Notes under the pieces: model-generated | What the model was told of the DNA's origin: nothing | Seen by the model: only the letters and a program-made list of their open reading frames with translations | Database searches by the model: none | Made by a program: the position numbers and the translations under genes | Shown: positions 25,426-33,868 of the stretch, piece after piece | How the letters are laid out: the number at the start of each line of letters is the position of its first letter | Position numbering within the stretch: the first letter of the stretch is position 1 | Origin: Candidatus Gastranaerophilales bacterium | GTDB lineage: Bacteria; Cyanobacteriota; Vampirovibrionia; Gastranaerophilales; Gastranaerophilaceae | Direction: 5' to 3' | DNA length: 49,673 nucleotides | Assembly: GCA_944322975.1 (NCBI GenBank) | Contig: CALUQS010000078.1 | Span: 1-49,673, forward strand

Positions 25426-26450
25426 TCCTTCATTTTATTGCTGAGCTGTCCGCAGGCAGCATCAATATCAGAACCACGCTCCAACCTTATTGTAACTTTT
25501 TTGCCCGATTGTTCCAATATATATTTGAATTTTTGTATAGATTCTTTACCGGGTTTTTCAAAATCATCTTTGTCATTCGGATTATATATAATCAGGTTTA
25601 TGTTAGCTTTTAATCCGCTTAACAAAACAGCGAGTTTTTTAGCGCAATCGACTGTATCATTAAACCCCTTAATCAAGGTGTATTCTATAGTAACTCTTCT
25701 GCCTGTTTCGCCAACATAATCTTTTAAAGTCTGCATAAGCTCATCTATCGGATATTTTTTTTCAACAGGCATAAGAGTTTGTCTTAATTCATGAGTCGGA
25801 GCATGCAAAGAAACAGCCAGCGTAGGCTGAAAATCCATTTGCGCAAGTTTTTTTATTTGCGGAATTATGCCGCAAGTAGATACTGTCAGTCGTCTTATAC
25901 CTATTACAAAATCATTATTAAAAATATCTATTGCCTTTAATACATTATCAAGATTTAAAAGAGGTTCTCCCTGCCCCATAAAAACTATATTAGTAACCTT
26001 CAACCCTGTGTCTCTCTGGATAGTAAGCACCTGCTCAATAATTTCGCGAGGGGTAAGGTTTCTGATAAAGCCCAGTTTTGCCGTAGCACAGAATTTGCAA
26101 TTGCAAGCACAACCAACCTGAGAACTGACACAGGCTGTTAAATTCGCTCTGTTATCAAAACGCATAAGCACTGTTTCAACACAGTTTCCGTCAGAATATT
26201 CAAGCAGATATTTTATTGTACCGTCTTTGCTCACCTGTTTATGCTTAATTTTTACATCGGTAACAGATGCAAGTTCATTAATTTTTTCTCTGGTCTTTTT
26301 CGAGATATCAGTCATTTCATCAACGCAAGAAACTGACTTTAGATAAATCCAGTTGTGAATCTGCTTTGCACGATATTTAGATTCACCGATGGAATCAGTA
26401 AAAGCCGTTAATTCATCTAAATTCATTCCTGATAAAATTTGTTTATTCAT
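25422..26450 (-). CDS. rlmN: Dual-specificity 23S rRNA/tRNA methyltransferase RlmN
   Basis: This 342-residue radical SAM enzyme methylates C2 of an adenosine in 23S rRNA and in tRNAs. The cluster motif is C114, C118 and C121 (GCACNCKFCATA). The methyl-carrying cysteine pair fits C107 (ACVSSQVGC) and the cysteine in DIDAACGQL near the end. FMGQGEPLLN and the GEYTLIKG-like EYTLIKGFN are also present. ATG at 26450 is chosen over an upstream TTG that lies within promoter-like sequence. Confidence 0.95.
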   Translation of the reverse strand: MNKQILSGMNLDELTAFTDSIGESKYRAKQIHNWIYLKSVSCVDEMTDISKKTREKINELASVTDVKIKHKQVSKDGTIKYLLEYSDGNCVETVLMRFDNRANLTACVSSQVGCACNCKFCATAKLGFIRNLTPREIIEQVLTIQRDTGLKVTNIVFMGQGEPLLNLDNVLKAIDIFNNDFVIGIRRLTVSTCGIIPQIKKLAQMDFQPTLAVSLHAPTHELRQTLMPVEKKYPIDELMQTLKDYVGETGRRVTIEYTLIKGFNDTVDCAKKLAVLLSGLKANINLIIYNPNDKDDFEKPGKESIQKFKYILEQSGKKVTIRLERGSDIDAACGQLSNKMKE

Positions 26451-26510
26451 AATATTATTTTTGCACAAAATCCGCACAGCGCAAATGTTTTGATAATATA
26501 CAAACAAAAA

Positions 26511-26535
26511 CCGGAGAAGGTTAATCCTTCTCCGG
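26511..26535 (-). terminator. Flagellin terminator
   Basis: A perfect 10-bp GC-rich stem (26511-26520 with 26526-26535) and 5-base loop are followed on the minus strand by TTTTTG. It lies 54 bases after the flagellin stop. Confidence 0.92.
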
Positions 26536-26588
26536 AAGTAATTATCGTTAACTACTTTTTGTTTAAGCTTTCACCACTGTAAACTCGG

Positions 26589-27446
26589 CTACAAGCCGGA
26601 AACAAGAGTGAGAGCCATAGAAGGCATTGAATTTGCCTGTAAAAGTAAAGCCGATGATGTTTGCAAAAGAATTTGCTGTTTTGTAAATTCTGCAGTTACT
26701 TCTGCAATATCAGCATCCATAATGGTTGACGCAGCCGCGGTAGCATTTTCTATAGTTGTTGTAAGAGAATCCGATGCCGCCTCTAACCTGTTTTGGATTG
26801 CACCAATTGTCGCCTTACTTGTATTTATATTTTTAATTGCAGTATCAACTACCTCAAGATAGTCTGCGGCAGCAGTTGCTGTAGCAAATGCTGTTGAAAT
26901 ATTTGTAGGATCAAGCCCCAGTTCCTCCGCATCTTTAGACGCAAATATATCTTTTGTTATACTTATACTGTTTGCGGCAGCGTCTGAATCCGTACCGACC
27001 TGAAGTCTTAAATCGTTTGTAATTGAACCGTTTAAAAGCTGCAACCCGTTAAAGTTTGAGGCTGTAGCAACCCTTGTAATTTCATCCATACGGGCAGAGA
27101 CTTCGTTTGCAAGTGCTTCTTTTGAATCACTGTCATAAATGCCGTTTGAGGCTTGCAGAGTTAAATCCCTGATACGGTTAAGGTTATCAAGAATAACATC
27201 GAGATCACCTTCTACTGTATCTAAAACGTTTATACCCATTGAAACATTGCTCTGGGCAATCTTTGAACCGCTGATTTGTTTTTCCAAATTTGTTGCAACA
27301 AACATATTTGCTGCCCCGTCTTTTGCACTGTTAATTTTGTAACCTGTAGACATTCGCTCCAGTGCGGTGTTTAAACTGTTTGATGCTTTGTTGAGGTTGT
27401 TCTGCGTTCTGATTGCAGACATGTTTGTGTTAACGATAATTGCCAT
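26589..27446 (-). CDS. fliC: Flagellin
   Basis: This 285-residue filament protein has a conserved N-terminal D0/D1 region (MAIIVNTNMSAIRTQNNLNK, LERMSTGYKINSAKDGAA) and C-terminal D1/D0 region ending LLLQANSMPSMALTLVSGL. The middle is short, so the variable surface domains are almost absent. The start is fixed by AAAGGAG eight bases before the ATG at 27446; the longer open frame is untranslated leader. It is alone, with its own terminator; other flagellar genes are at 32-33 kb and 46-47.6 kb. Confidence 0.95.
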   Translation of the reverse strand: MAIIVNTNMSAIRTQNNLNKASNSLNTALERMSTGYKINSAKDGAANMFVATNLEKQISGSKIAQSNVSMGINVLDTVEGDLDVILDNLNRIRDLTLQASNGIYDSDSKEALANEVSARMDEITRVATASNFNGLQLLNGSITNDLRLQVGTDSDAAANSISITKDIFASKDAEELGLDPTNISTAFATATAAADYLEVVDTAIKNINTSKATIGAIQNRLEAASDSLTTTIENATAAASTIMDADIAEVTAEFTKQQILLQTSSALLLQANSMPSMALTLVSGL

Positions 27447-27829
27447 GTTTTGATCTCCTTTCGCATATCCGTTATCTGTACATCCTTGTCTGTGCCTAAA
27501 TTTGGACAATCCGCCATAATCTTGAGCAATGCAGCACAAGATTGCCGCTACACTAATAGTTTTCAGCCGCTGTAAACCGCATTTTATAACCTGGTGCAGA
27601 TTTAAAATTTTTGGGGAAATTTACCTGTTTTAGACATCTAATAAGACTTCTTTTTTTAACTACCAGAAATCTTACCTGACATTCTCATATTAAAGTATTA
27701 CTCATATGCTTTAAACTGACAAAAAGTTGTAATTATCTCAAACTTTAGTATGAAAAACTCAAATATTCAGAACAAAAACTATACTTTGGTAGCAATCACC
27801 ATACTTATGTTATATTACAGAATGTCTGT
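27447..27829. other. Flagellin leader and upstream region
   Basis: This 383-bp gene-free stretch contains the flagellin 5' leader with AAAGGAG and a hairpin AATCTTG/CAAGATT (27518-27524 with 27537-27543). A perfect TAAAGTTT, the -35 half of a flagellar sigma-28 site, lies on the minus strand at 27747-27740 but lacks the matching -10 half. No certain promoter could be fixed. Confidence 0.35.
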
Positions 27830-28375
27830 TTAACGGACGTCATAAAACTTATTTTCCGTAATAATATATTTTATTTTTACATCGTGGTTTTCTGCTGGTA
27901 TTTTTTCAAAACATAATTCATTAAAAACAGCAGCAGCTGTAACAACTGACGGATATCCGGACAAAAACCTGTCATAATACCCTTTTCCGTAGCCTAAACG
28001 ATTCCCGGAATAATCAACTGCAAGCGCCGGTACAAAAATCAAATCAAGAAATGAACAATCACATATTCTCTCTCCTGCCGGTTCCATAATACCGTATTTT
28101 CCTGTAATGAACGGCTCTGACGGGATATATTTGGCCGCGTATATTTCATCACCGATTACACACGGAAAATAAAAATTTTTACTACTGACTTTTAATAAAT
28201 CAAGCAGCGATAATTCCGTGCCCACAGGATAATAGAGCAGGATATTTTTCGCTGAGGCAAATACATTCCAGTTTTTTACAGTCTCACATATTCTTGCCGA
28301 AACAGATTCTGTATCTATTGAATTTCTTATTATCTTACATTTTTCCCGCAGGAGAGTTTTTTCTTTTTTATTCAT
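27830..28375 (-). CDS. 5-formyltetrahydrofolate cyclo-ligase
   Basis: This 181-residue enzyme converts 5-formyl-THF to 5,10-methenyl-THF with ATP. Features are a basic N-terminus (KKEKTLLREKCKIIRN), substrate loop VPALAVDYSGNRLGYGKGYYDRF with the family signature, and a normal length. It diverges from the XRE gene. A TATAAT about 19 bases upstream of the ATG and no ribosome site suggest a very short leader. Confidence 0.92.
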   Translation of the reverse strand: MNKKEKTLLREKCKIIRNSIDTESVSARICETVKNWNVFASAKNILLYYPVGTELSLLDLLKVSSKNFYFPCVIGDEIYAAKYIPSEPFITGKYGIMEPAGERICDCSFLDLIFVPALAVDYSGNRLGYGKGYYDRFLSGYPSVVTAAAVFNELCFEKIPAENHDVKIKYIITENKFYDVR

Positions 28376-28419
28376 AACTAATACAAAATATTAATTATAA
28401 CATAAGTATAATTTTTGTC

Positions 28420-28448
28420 TTTACACCTGTGTAATTTACTATTATAAT
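28420..28448 (+). promoter_or_regulatory. Promoter of the XRE-cobO operon
   Basis: TTTACA (28420-28425), 17 bases and TATAAT (28443-28448) form a near-consensus promoter. A leader of about 15 bases without ribosome site would result. A second TTTACT-17-TATTAT pair (28435-28463) seven bases before the ATG could give a leaderless form. Confidence 0.6.
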
Positions 28449-28470
28449 ATAGCAAATTATTATAAAAAAA

Positions 28471-28821
28471 ATGAACAGAAAAGAACTAAGCAAAAAGTTA
28501 AAAAGAGCAAGAATTGAATCCGGTCTCAAACAAGAAGAAATAGCCAAACTGATGAATTTGCCTATTTCCGGTATTTCTGTTATCGAAAAAGGGAACAGAA
28601 AAGTTGATGTGCTGGAGTTAATTAAGTTTGCCGAGTTTTATTCAAAGCCTGTTGAGTGGTTTTTCAAAAATGAAACACAAACAAACTTCAGAAGGTGGTA
28701 TGATAAAGACACTAAACTTTCCGAGGCTTTTGATTTGTTACAAAAAGCGCCGGTAAAGTATCAGAAAAGTTGTGCCTGTGCAATAATAGGTTTTTTGAAA
28801 GAAAGCGGACTCGTCAAGTGA
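28471..28821 (+). CDS. XRE-family transcriptional regulator
   Basis: This 116-residue DNA-binding protein has an N-terminal helix-turn-helix (about 8-62: RRARIESGLKQEEIAKLMN-like LKRARIESGLKQEEIAKLM, then GISVIEKGNRKVDV) and a helical C-terminus. Its stop overlaps the start of the adenosyltransferase gene as TGATG, so the two proteins are made together. It may regulate its own operon or a cobalamin gene set; no operator is evident. Confidence 0.85.
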   Translation: MNRKELSKKLKRARIESGLKQEEIAKLMNLPISGISVIEKGNRKVDVLELIKFAEFYSKPVEWFFKNETQTNFRRWYDKDTKLSEAFDLLQKAPVKYQKSCACAIIGFLKESGLVK

Positions 28822-29405
28822 TGAACACTCCTGATTACGATAATCAAAAATTGTACAATCCTGAATTTTCAAAACACGGTTACATTCAGGTTTATACCGG
28901 CAACGGGAAAGGAAAAACAACAGCATCGCTGGGGCTTGCGATGCGAGCTCTTGGCAGAGGCTGGAGGGTGCTTATTGTAATGTTCACCAAAGGCGGAAAC
29001 GATTACGGCGAACTTATTTCATTTTCAAGACTTTGTCCGGATTTAAAAGATAATGTAAAAATTGTACAGGCGGGTCTGGACAGGATAGTTTTTTCGCAAA
29101 ATATTAATGAAACCGATAAAGAAATCATTCAAAAAGGCTGGGAAACAGCAAAAGAAGCTATTCAAAATGATGAATACCAGCTTATTATACTTGATGAGGC
29201 AAATATAGCAATTGATTTAAAATGTATCAGTCTTGAGGATATGATTGATACCTTAAAAAATAAACCCGAAGATATGGAAATTGTATTAACAGGACGTAAC
29301 GCAAAACAGGAAATCATTGACATAGCAGATCTGGTTTCCGAAATAAATCCGGTAAAACATTACTGGAATAAAGGTATAAAAGCGAGAAAAGGGATAGAAT
29401 TTTAA
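28821..29405 (+). CDS. cobO: Cob(I)alamin/cobinamide adenosyltransferase (CobA/BtuR/CobO family)
   Basis: This 194-residue enzyme makes adenosylcobalamin from a corrinoid and ATP. GYIQVYTGNGKGKTTASLG contains the P-loop (GNGKGKTT, about 29-36), IILDEANIAID is the second conserved block, and EIVLTGRNA and the C-terminal KHYWNKGIKARKGIEF are typical. ATG at 28821 is fixed by the TGATG overlap; a longer frame inside the XRE gene is rejected. It implies B12-dependent enzymes elsewhere. Confidence 0.94.
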   Translation: MNTPDYDNQKLYNPEFSKHGYIQVYTGNGKGKTTASLGLAMRALGRGWRVLIVMFTKGGNDYGELISFSRLCPDLKDNVKIVQAGLDRIVFSQNINETDKEIIQKGWETAKEAIQNDEYQLIILDEANIAIDLKCISLEDMIDTLKNKPEDMEIVLTGRNAKQEIIDIADLVSEINPVKHYWNKGIKARKGIEF

Positions 29406-29476
29406 TATTTGATATTGCTATTTTATGGATTTTGACATAAATTATATATATAATAAGAGGATTAAGGAGAAATAAT

Positions 29477-29731
29477 ATGGCACAGCAGTTTCCCCAACAG
29501 CAATATAAAACAAGATTAGCATTACTTGTATTTTTAAAAGGTACATCCGCACCTATGGTTCTATATTTTGAAGACCCCAAAGCAGTGTATGAAGAAATTT
29601 TACCTTTAATAAGAACACAAACAACAATCGGCAAACTTATTGAAAAAGATGCAACAGGACCGATTAAAAAAGTGGCAATTATGTCTAATCAAATTGCATC
29701 TATAGCTTTGCAGGAAGAAGTTTGTCAATAA
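29477..29731 (+). CDS. Small conserved-looking protein, function unknown
   Basis: This 84-residue protein has no signal or membrane segment. A central IKKVAIMSNQIASIALQEE stretch and TGPIKKV give it a compact alpha/beta look. A good aaggag ribosome site precedes the ATG. It is 17 bp before the large HerA-like/Tudor-like gene and probably in the same operon as fliS. A role near the flagellum is possible but only by position. Confidence 0.65.
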   Translation: MAQQFPQQQYKTRLALLVFLKGTSAPMVLYFEDPKAVYEEILPLIRTQTTIGKLIEKDATGPIKKVAIMSNQIASIALQEEVCQ

Positions 29732-29748
29732 CTAAAAACGGTAATTAA

Positions 29749-31956
29749 ATGAAACTAATTGAAATAAAAAACAGTTTAGCAAAATTATATTACGAACCTC
29801 TTGATTTTCCGCTGGTTATATCAGATTTTTTAACAATAGACGACGGAAATCAGAAAATTCTTGCACAGGTTGTTTCAATAGAATCAACAAGCAAAGAAGA
29901 TACAAACTGTGCAATTTTAAAATTTGCGCTTGATTTAGACGAGGCAAACAAACATACCACATACAGCGGTTATGTACCGGCTTTAGATGCTATAGTTTCA
30001 AGAACAAAAACAAGTATTGTGCAGGATATTTTCTCCTCAACCAGCAACGCCATCAACGTTGGTGTACTTACAAACTCTTCGAAAATCGAACTTGATTTGT
30101 CAGCAGACATTCTAAATAAATTTTTATACGTGCAGGCTGACCGTCAGGAGGAAATCACAAATGTGCTAAACACACTGGTAGATTACAACCTCTCTGAACA
30201 AAATAAAACTCTTATTATAAAATTCCACGATATAGAAGTTTACACAAGCGATAACACAGTAGTTCTCGGCAAAGATTTAAAACTTCCTGTCAACAGCGCA
30301 ACTCTTAACTATATATATGAAAATGACCTGACAGGTTTGACGGTAGAACAAAAAGCCATTGTTCAGGATATTTTACTAGAGATTGATGAATATATAAAAA
30401 CGCTTGAAGACGGTTTTATTCCTTTCAATACACTTCTCGAGGTTGTAAACAGTGTTTATGAATCAGACAAATCAACAGGAATAATACTTTTCAGAAACAA
30501 ACTTTTGAAATACAAAGAGCTTGATATATTTGCTTCTACAGTAGAAGAAATTAACGCGCTTTATGATTCATTAAAAACACATTCGGTCACAGAGCTTGAT
30601 TTGTCAAATCACGACACAAACTGGACAAAAGAGGCATTAAGTTTTGCTCTGCAAAACATTGACGAAAACATGTATGTGATTATGCAAATTGATGAAGATC
30701 TGGCAGAAGAAAAACATATTGACGAGTTATACAAAAATGACAATATAAAAGCTATTGTTGCCTCGGGTTATGAGTGTGCACTTGCTTCGAAAATAAAATC
30801 ATTTGCTAAAAACCTCATACTGTTTAAACCGGAATCCCAGCAAAAAGCTGCGGCCAGCTATAACTCATTCTTAATGAAACTTGTTCCGTCAGAATTTATT
30901 GTATCCGGAGAAACAACATATTATACACCGTTGATTGTAAAAGAACTTCCGGTAAAAATAACCGCTAAAAACATACAAAAACAAACTGCTACGGTTAGTG
31001 AACCTGTTGTCAGTGAAGAAAATACGACTCCTTCTGAATCAATAGACTCAATCTCCAACGCAGACGAGCTCGATTATTTTAACGAATCACACGGACTTGA
31101 TGAAATAGACAGTCTTGAAGACTTACCTATTTTAAATGAAGATCAACAAGAAGACGAAGAATCAGACACACTTCAAGAGACTGAACAAGAAGAAACAAGC
31201 GAGATAAAAAATATCTTTGATGAATCTGTTGAAGAAGAAATAGCCAGAGATGTTGATAAAATGTTTACCGCCAACGGACCTGAGCCTGAAGAACTTTCTG
31301 AGGCAGAGCCTGATGAATTAATTATACCCGATGATGATAGTCAAGACACAGGTCTGGATATTCAAGAAAATCAGGAAACTGATGAACCGGCGCAGGCACT
31401 TATGTCCGATGATGACCTTGATATACTTGAACAGCTTAGCGACAGTGATGATTTAAACTATGATAGCACTCAAAATGAAGAAGATGAAACATACGATAAT
31501 CATCAAAATACACAGCAAAGTTTCCTTCAAGAAGAACCGTCCACAGACTTATCAGCCAATGAAGAGCTTATTCAGGAAGACGATGATATGATGGAAGAGC
31601 TCGAACCGCTTGAGGATTTAGAAGATTCCTCATCTGGTATTCTTGGTGCTGCACAATCGTTATCTCTGGATATGCCGGAGAACAAACCTTCTCAAAACGA
31701 AATCCTTGAAAGCCTGACAGAAAACAATTCTTTGCCCGGTGTACCGATATATCACACACAACAGCCGCAGACAACAGCAAAATCAAGCGACGGTATGAAT
31801 ATAACAGAGGGTAATATTGTTTATCACGAAAAATACGGCAGAGGTGTAGTTGAAGAATTGTTCAATTACGGCAAACGCACCCTTTGCTCAATTCAATTTG
31901 ACAATGTCGGCAGAAGACTTCTTGACCCTAATCTTGCAGAATTAAAACAAATGTAG
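29749..31956 (+). CDS. Large acidic protein: degenerate HerA-like N-terminal region plus C-terminal Tudor-like domain
   Basis: This 735-residue protein is not a standard family member to my eye. Residues about 1-90 resemble a HAS-barrel (PLVISDFLTI, ILAQVVSIES). About 100-400 follow the plan of HerA-like ATPases (INVGVLTNSSKIELDLSADI, then a strand-helix where the Walker A would be: KFLYVQADRQEEITNVLN, lacking GxxGxGK). About 420-675 is an acidic, low-complexity linker. About 687-735 (GNIVYHEKYGRGVVEELF, CSIQFDNVGRRLLDP) looks like the Tudor-like C-terminus of UvrD/PcrA. It is upstream of fliS; function is unknown. Confidence 0.6.
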   Translation: MKLIEIKNSLAKLYYEPLDFPLVISDFLTIDDGNQKILAQVVSIESTSKEDTNCAILKFALDLDEANKHTTYSGYVPALDAIVSRTKTSIVQDIFSSTSNAINVGVLTNSSKIELDLSADILNKFLYVQADRQEEITNVLNTLVDYNLSEQNKTLIIKFHDIEVYTSDNTVVLGKDLKLPVNSATLNYIYENDLTGLTVEQKAIVQDILLEIDEYIKTLEDGFIPFNTLLEVVNSVYESDKSTGIILFRNKLLKYKELDIFASTVEEINALYDSLKTHSVTELDLSNHDTNWTKEALSFALQNIDENMYVIMQIDEDLAEEKHIDELYKNDNIKAIVASGYECALASKIKSFAKNLILFKPESQQKAAASYNSFLMKLVPSEFIVSGETTYYTPLIVKELPVKITAKNIQKQTATVSEPVVSEENTTPSESIDSISNADELDYFNESHGLDEIDSLEDLPILNEDQQEDEESDTLQETEQEETSEIKNIFDESVEEEIARDVDKMFTANGPEPEELSEAEPDELIIPDDDSQDTGLDIQENQETDEPAQALMSDDDLDILEQLSDSDDLNYDSTQNEEDETYDNHQNTQQSFLQEEPSTDLSANEELIQEDDDMMEELEPLEDLEDSSSGILGAAQSLSLDMPENKPSQNEILESLTENNSLPGVPIYHTQQPQTTAKSSDGMNITEGNIVYHEKYGRGVVEELFNYGKRTLCSIQFDNVGRRLLDPNLAELKQM

Positions 31957-32023
31957 TCAATTTAACGGATAGACTCTGTTTATTTAATATGCTAAATTTG
32001 TATTAAATTGGAAGTTGCCATAT

Positions 32024-32506
32024 ATGAACCCTTATTTAAAACAATACAGACAAACACAAATAGAAACCGCACCAAAAGAAGAAATTCTTCTAATGCTCTA
32101 TGACGGTGCAGTCAGATTTCTTCATCAGGCAAAAGAAGGTTTTGCTGAAAAGAATATTGAAAAACAGCACAACAATATTACAAAAGTACAGAATATTATT
32201 ACCGAGTTTGAATCAACACTGGATATGGAAGCAGGCGGAGAGTTTGCCAAAAATTTATTTAATTTGTATGAATTTATGAGTGCACAACTTTTAATCGCCA
32301 ACGTAAAAAAGGATGAAAGAGCTCTTGATACAGTAATAAAACATATGACCTCGCTGCGTGACACCTGGAGAGAGGCAATAAAAAACTTTAAAACATCGGG
32401 GCAGTCGCTCAGCAGCAATGAAATTGATAAATACCAGTCATCCGAAGACTGTTCGGAAGATGACGACGGCGATGATGACGAAACAATCGGGGAGTACATA
32501 GTATGA
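32024..32506 (+). CDS. fliS: Flagellar export chaperone FliS
   Basis: This 160-residue protein binds flagellin's C-terminus and keeps it unfolded for export. It has the FliS start (MNPYLKQYRQTQIETAPKEE) and ILLMLYDGAVRFLHQAKEG. It is about 30 residues longer than usual because of an acidic tail (SSEDCSEDDDGDDDET). ATG at 32024 fits the family better than the in-frame TTG at 32015. The stop overlaps the next start (ATGA). Confidence 0.93.
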   Translation: MNPYLKQYRQTQIETAPKEEILLMLYDGAVRFLHQAKEGFAEKNIEKQHNNITKVQNIITEFESTLDMEAGGEFAKNLFNLYEFMSAQLLIANVKKDERALDTVIKHMTSLRDTWREAIKNFKTSGQSLSSNEIDKYQSSEDCSEDDDGDDDETIGEYIV

Positions 32507-32871
32507 GTTTAGATTTAGATAACCTTGAAATAATATATGAAAGATATTACGAAATATCACGCCAAATAAAGGAATTAATAGAACGCGGTTTGTATGAAGA
32601 AATTGCCGCCTACATCAGTAAAAAAGAAATGATATTTCAAGAATCAAAACCAGTTGTACAAAGAATACAGCAAACAGGCGAAGATGCAAGCAGACTAACA
32701 GAGCTTTGCAAAAAAATCCATAACATTGAAAAAGCCAATATAGAAGCTTTATCAAAAATAAAAAATATTTTGAAAGATGAACTGTCTATTGTAAATAAAA
32801 ATACAAAACTTGCCGGTGCATACACGCTTTCTTCACAAAAAAACGGCAGCATTCTGGATTTTAAAGAATGA
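32503..32871 (+). CDS. FliT/FlgN-like flagellar chaperone
   Basis: This 122-residue all-helical protein is directly after fliS with a 4-bp overlap, the usual place of FliT. Sequence similarity to FliT is weak by eye (helical hairpin pattern, KNTKLAGAYTL tail), so the call relies on position, size and helix content. It could chaperone FliD or hook proteins. Its stop overlaps the next start. Confidence 0.6.
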   Translation: MSLDLDNLEIIYERYYEISRQIKELIERGLYEEIAAYISKKEMIFQESKPVVQRIQQTGEDASRLTELCKKIHNIEKANIEALSKIKNILKDELSIVNKNTKLAGAYTLSSQKNGSILDFKE

Positions 32872-33779
32872 TAAAAACTCTCTTTACAAACAAAAAGGCA
32901 GCGGCAGTACTGTCAATAATATCAAACCTGTCCTTAATTATTCTCAAACTCATCACAGGATTTTTAACCGGCAGTGTCAGTATTATCTCAGAAGCTATAC
33001 ATTCTGCCAGTGACTTGCTTGCCTCATTTATAACCTTTATTGCTGTAAACAAAGCAGACCAGCCGGCGGACAGCGACCATCAGTTCGGACACGGAAAATA
33101 CGAGGATGTTGCAGGTTTTATAGAGGGTTCGCTTATAATACTTGCATCATTGTATATTATTTACGAAGTCATTAAAAAATTAAGCGGAGAGGTTGAGCCG
33201 GTAACAAACTCCGCAGCAGGTATTGCTGTTATGGGAATATCAGTTGTTGTAAACATTGCTGTAAGCGCCTATCTTTTTAAGGTAGCAAAAGTAACAGATT
33301 CAATTGCTATTTATTCCGACGCACAACACTTAAGAACGGACATTTTTTCATCCTTTACTGTATTTGCAGGGTTGATTTTTATCAGCTGCACTGGTTTACA
33401 TATAATTGATGCAATTATAGCCACCATTGTTGCAATGATTATTATGAACACTGGTTACAAAATTTGTAAACAGACTATGAATGACATCCTTGACGGCTCT
33501 TTGCCACAAAAGGATATTGACCTTATTGACAGTGTTATCAAAAGTCATATTAACCACGGTATTACGGCAATTAAAGATATAAAAACAAGAAAATCCGGTA
33601 AAGATAAAGAGATAATTATAATTCTGCTTGTTGACGGAAATCTTACAGTATTAAACGCTCATAATATTTGCGACATAATAGAAAATGAAATAGAAAAAAA
33701 ACTGGGGAACACCAAAATTACAATACACATTGAACCTGTTGAAACCGGCGGAAATTATTGCGAAAAGGTTGACATATAA
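32868..33779 (+). CDS. Cation diffusion facilitator transporter
   Basis: This 303-residue protein exports divalent metal ions. It has about six membrane helices and the paired metal-site residues HSASD (about 43-47) and DAQHLRTD, a GHGKYEDVAGF loop between helices 2 and 3, and a C-terminal cytosolic domain (about 205-300) with the NAHNICDIIENEIEKKLG segment. Start overlaps the FliT-like stop, so it is transcribed with the flagellar chaperones for no obvious functional reason. Confidence 0.93.
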   Translation: MIKTLFTNKKAAAVLSIISNLSLIILKLITGFLTGSVSIISEAIHSASDLLASFITFIAVNKADQPADSDHQFGHGKYEDVAGFIEGSLIILASLYIIYEVIKKLSGEVEPVTNSAAGIAVMGISVVVNIAVSAYLFKVAKVTDSIAIYSDAQHLRTDIFSSFTVFAGLIFISCTGLHIIDAIIATIVAMIIMNTGYKICKQTMNDILDGSLPQKDIDLIDSVIKSHINHGITAIKDIKTRKSGKDKEIIIILLVDGNLTVLNAHNICDIIENEIEKKLGNTKITIHIEPVETGGNYCEKVDI

Positions 33780-33830
33780 ACGCTCAGCCTTTTAATACAG
33801 ATAAAAACCTGTCTGAATTTTTTGTTTTTA

Positions 33831-33868
33831 TTGTCAAATATTAACGGTTTACTTATAATTAATACATG
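33831..33868 (+). promoter_or_regulatory. Leaderless sigma-70-type promoter of the YkgJ-family gene
   Basis: TTGTCA (33831-33836), 17 bases, TATAAT (33854-33859), six bases, ATG (33866). No ribosome-binding site fits between them. Confidence 0.75.

Noticed and set aside
27447..27539. N-terminal extension of flagellin
   Set aside because: The AAAGGAG site and the standard MAIIVNTN start fix the ATG at 27446; the extension has no flagellin-like sequence.
27740..27747. Flagellar sigma-28 promoter of flagellin
   Set aside because: Only TAAAGTTT is present; no GCCGATAA-like -10 follows at the right distance and it lies about 294 bp from the start.
29432..29454. Promoter TTGACA plus TATAAT before the 29477 gene
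   Set aside because: The two boxes are only 11 bases apart, too close for a normal sigma-70 promoter.
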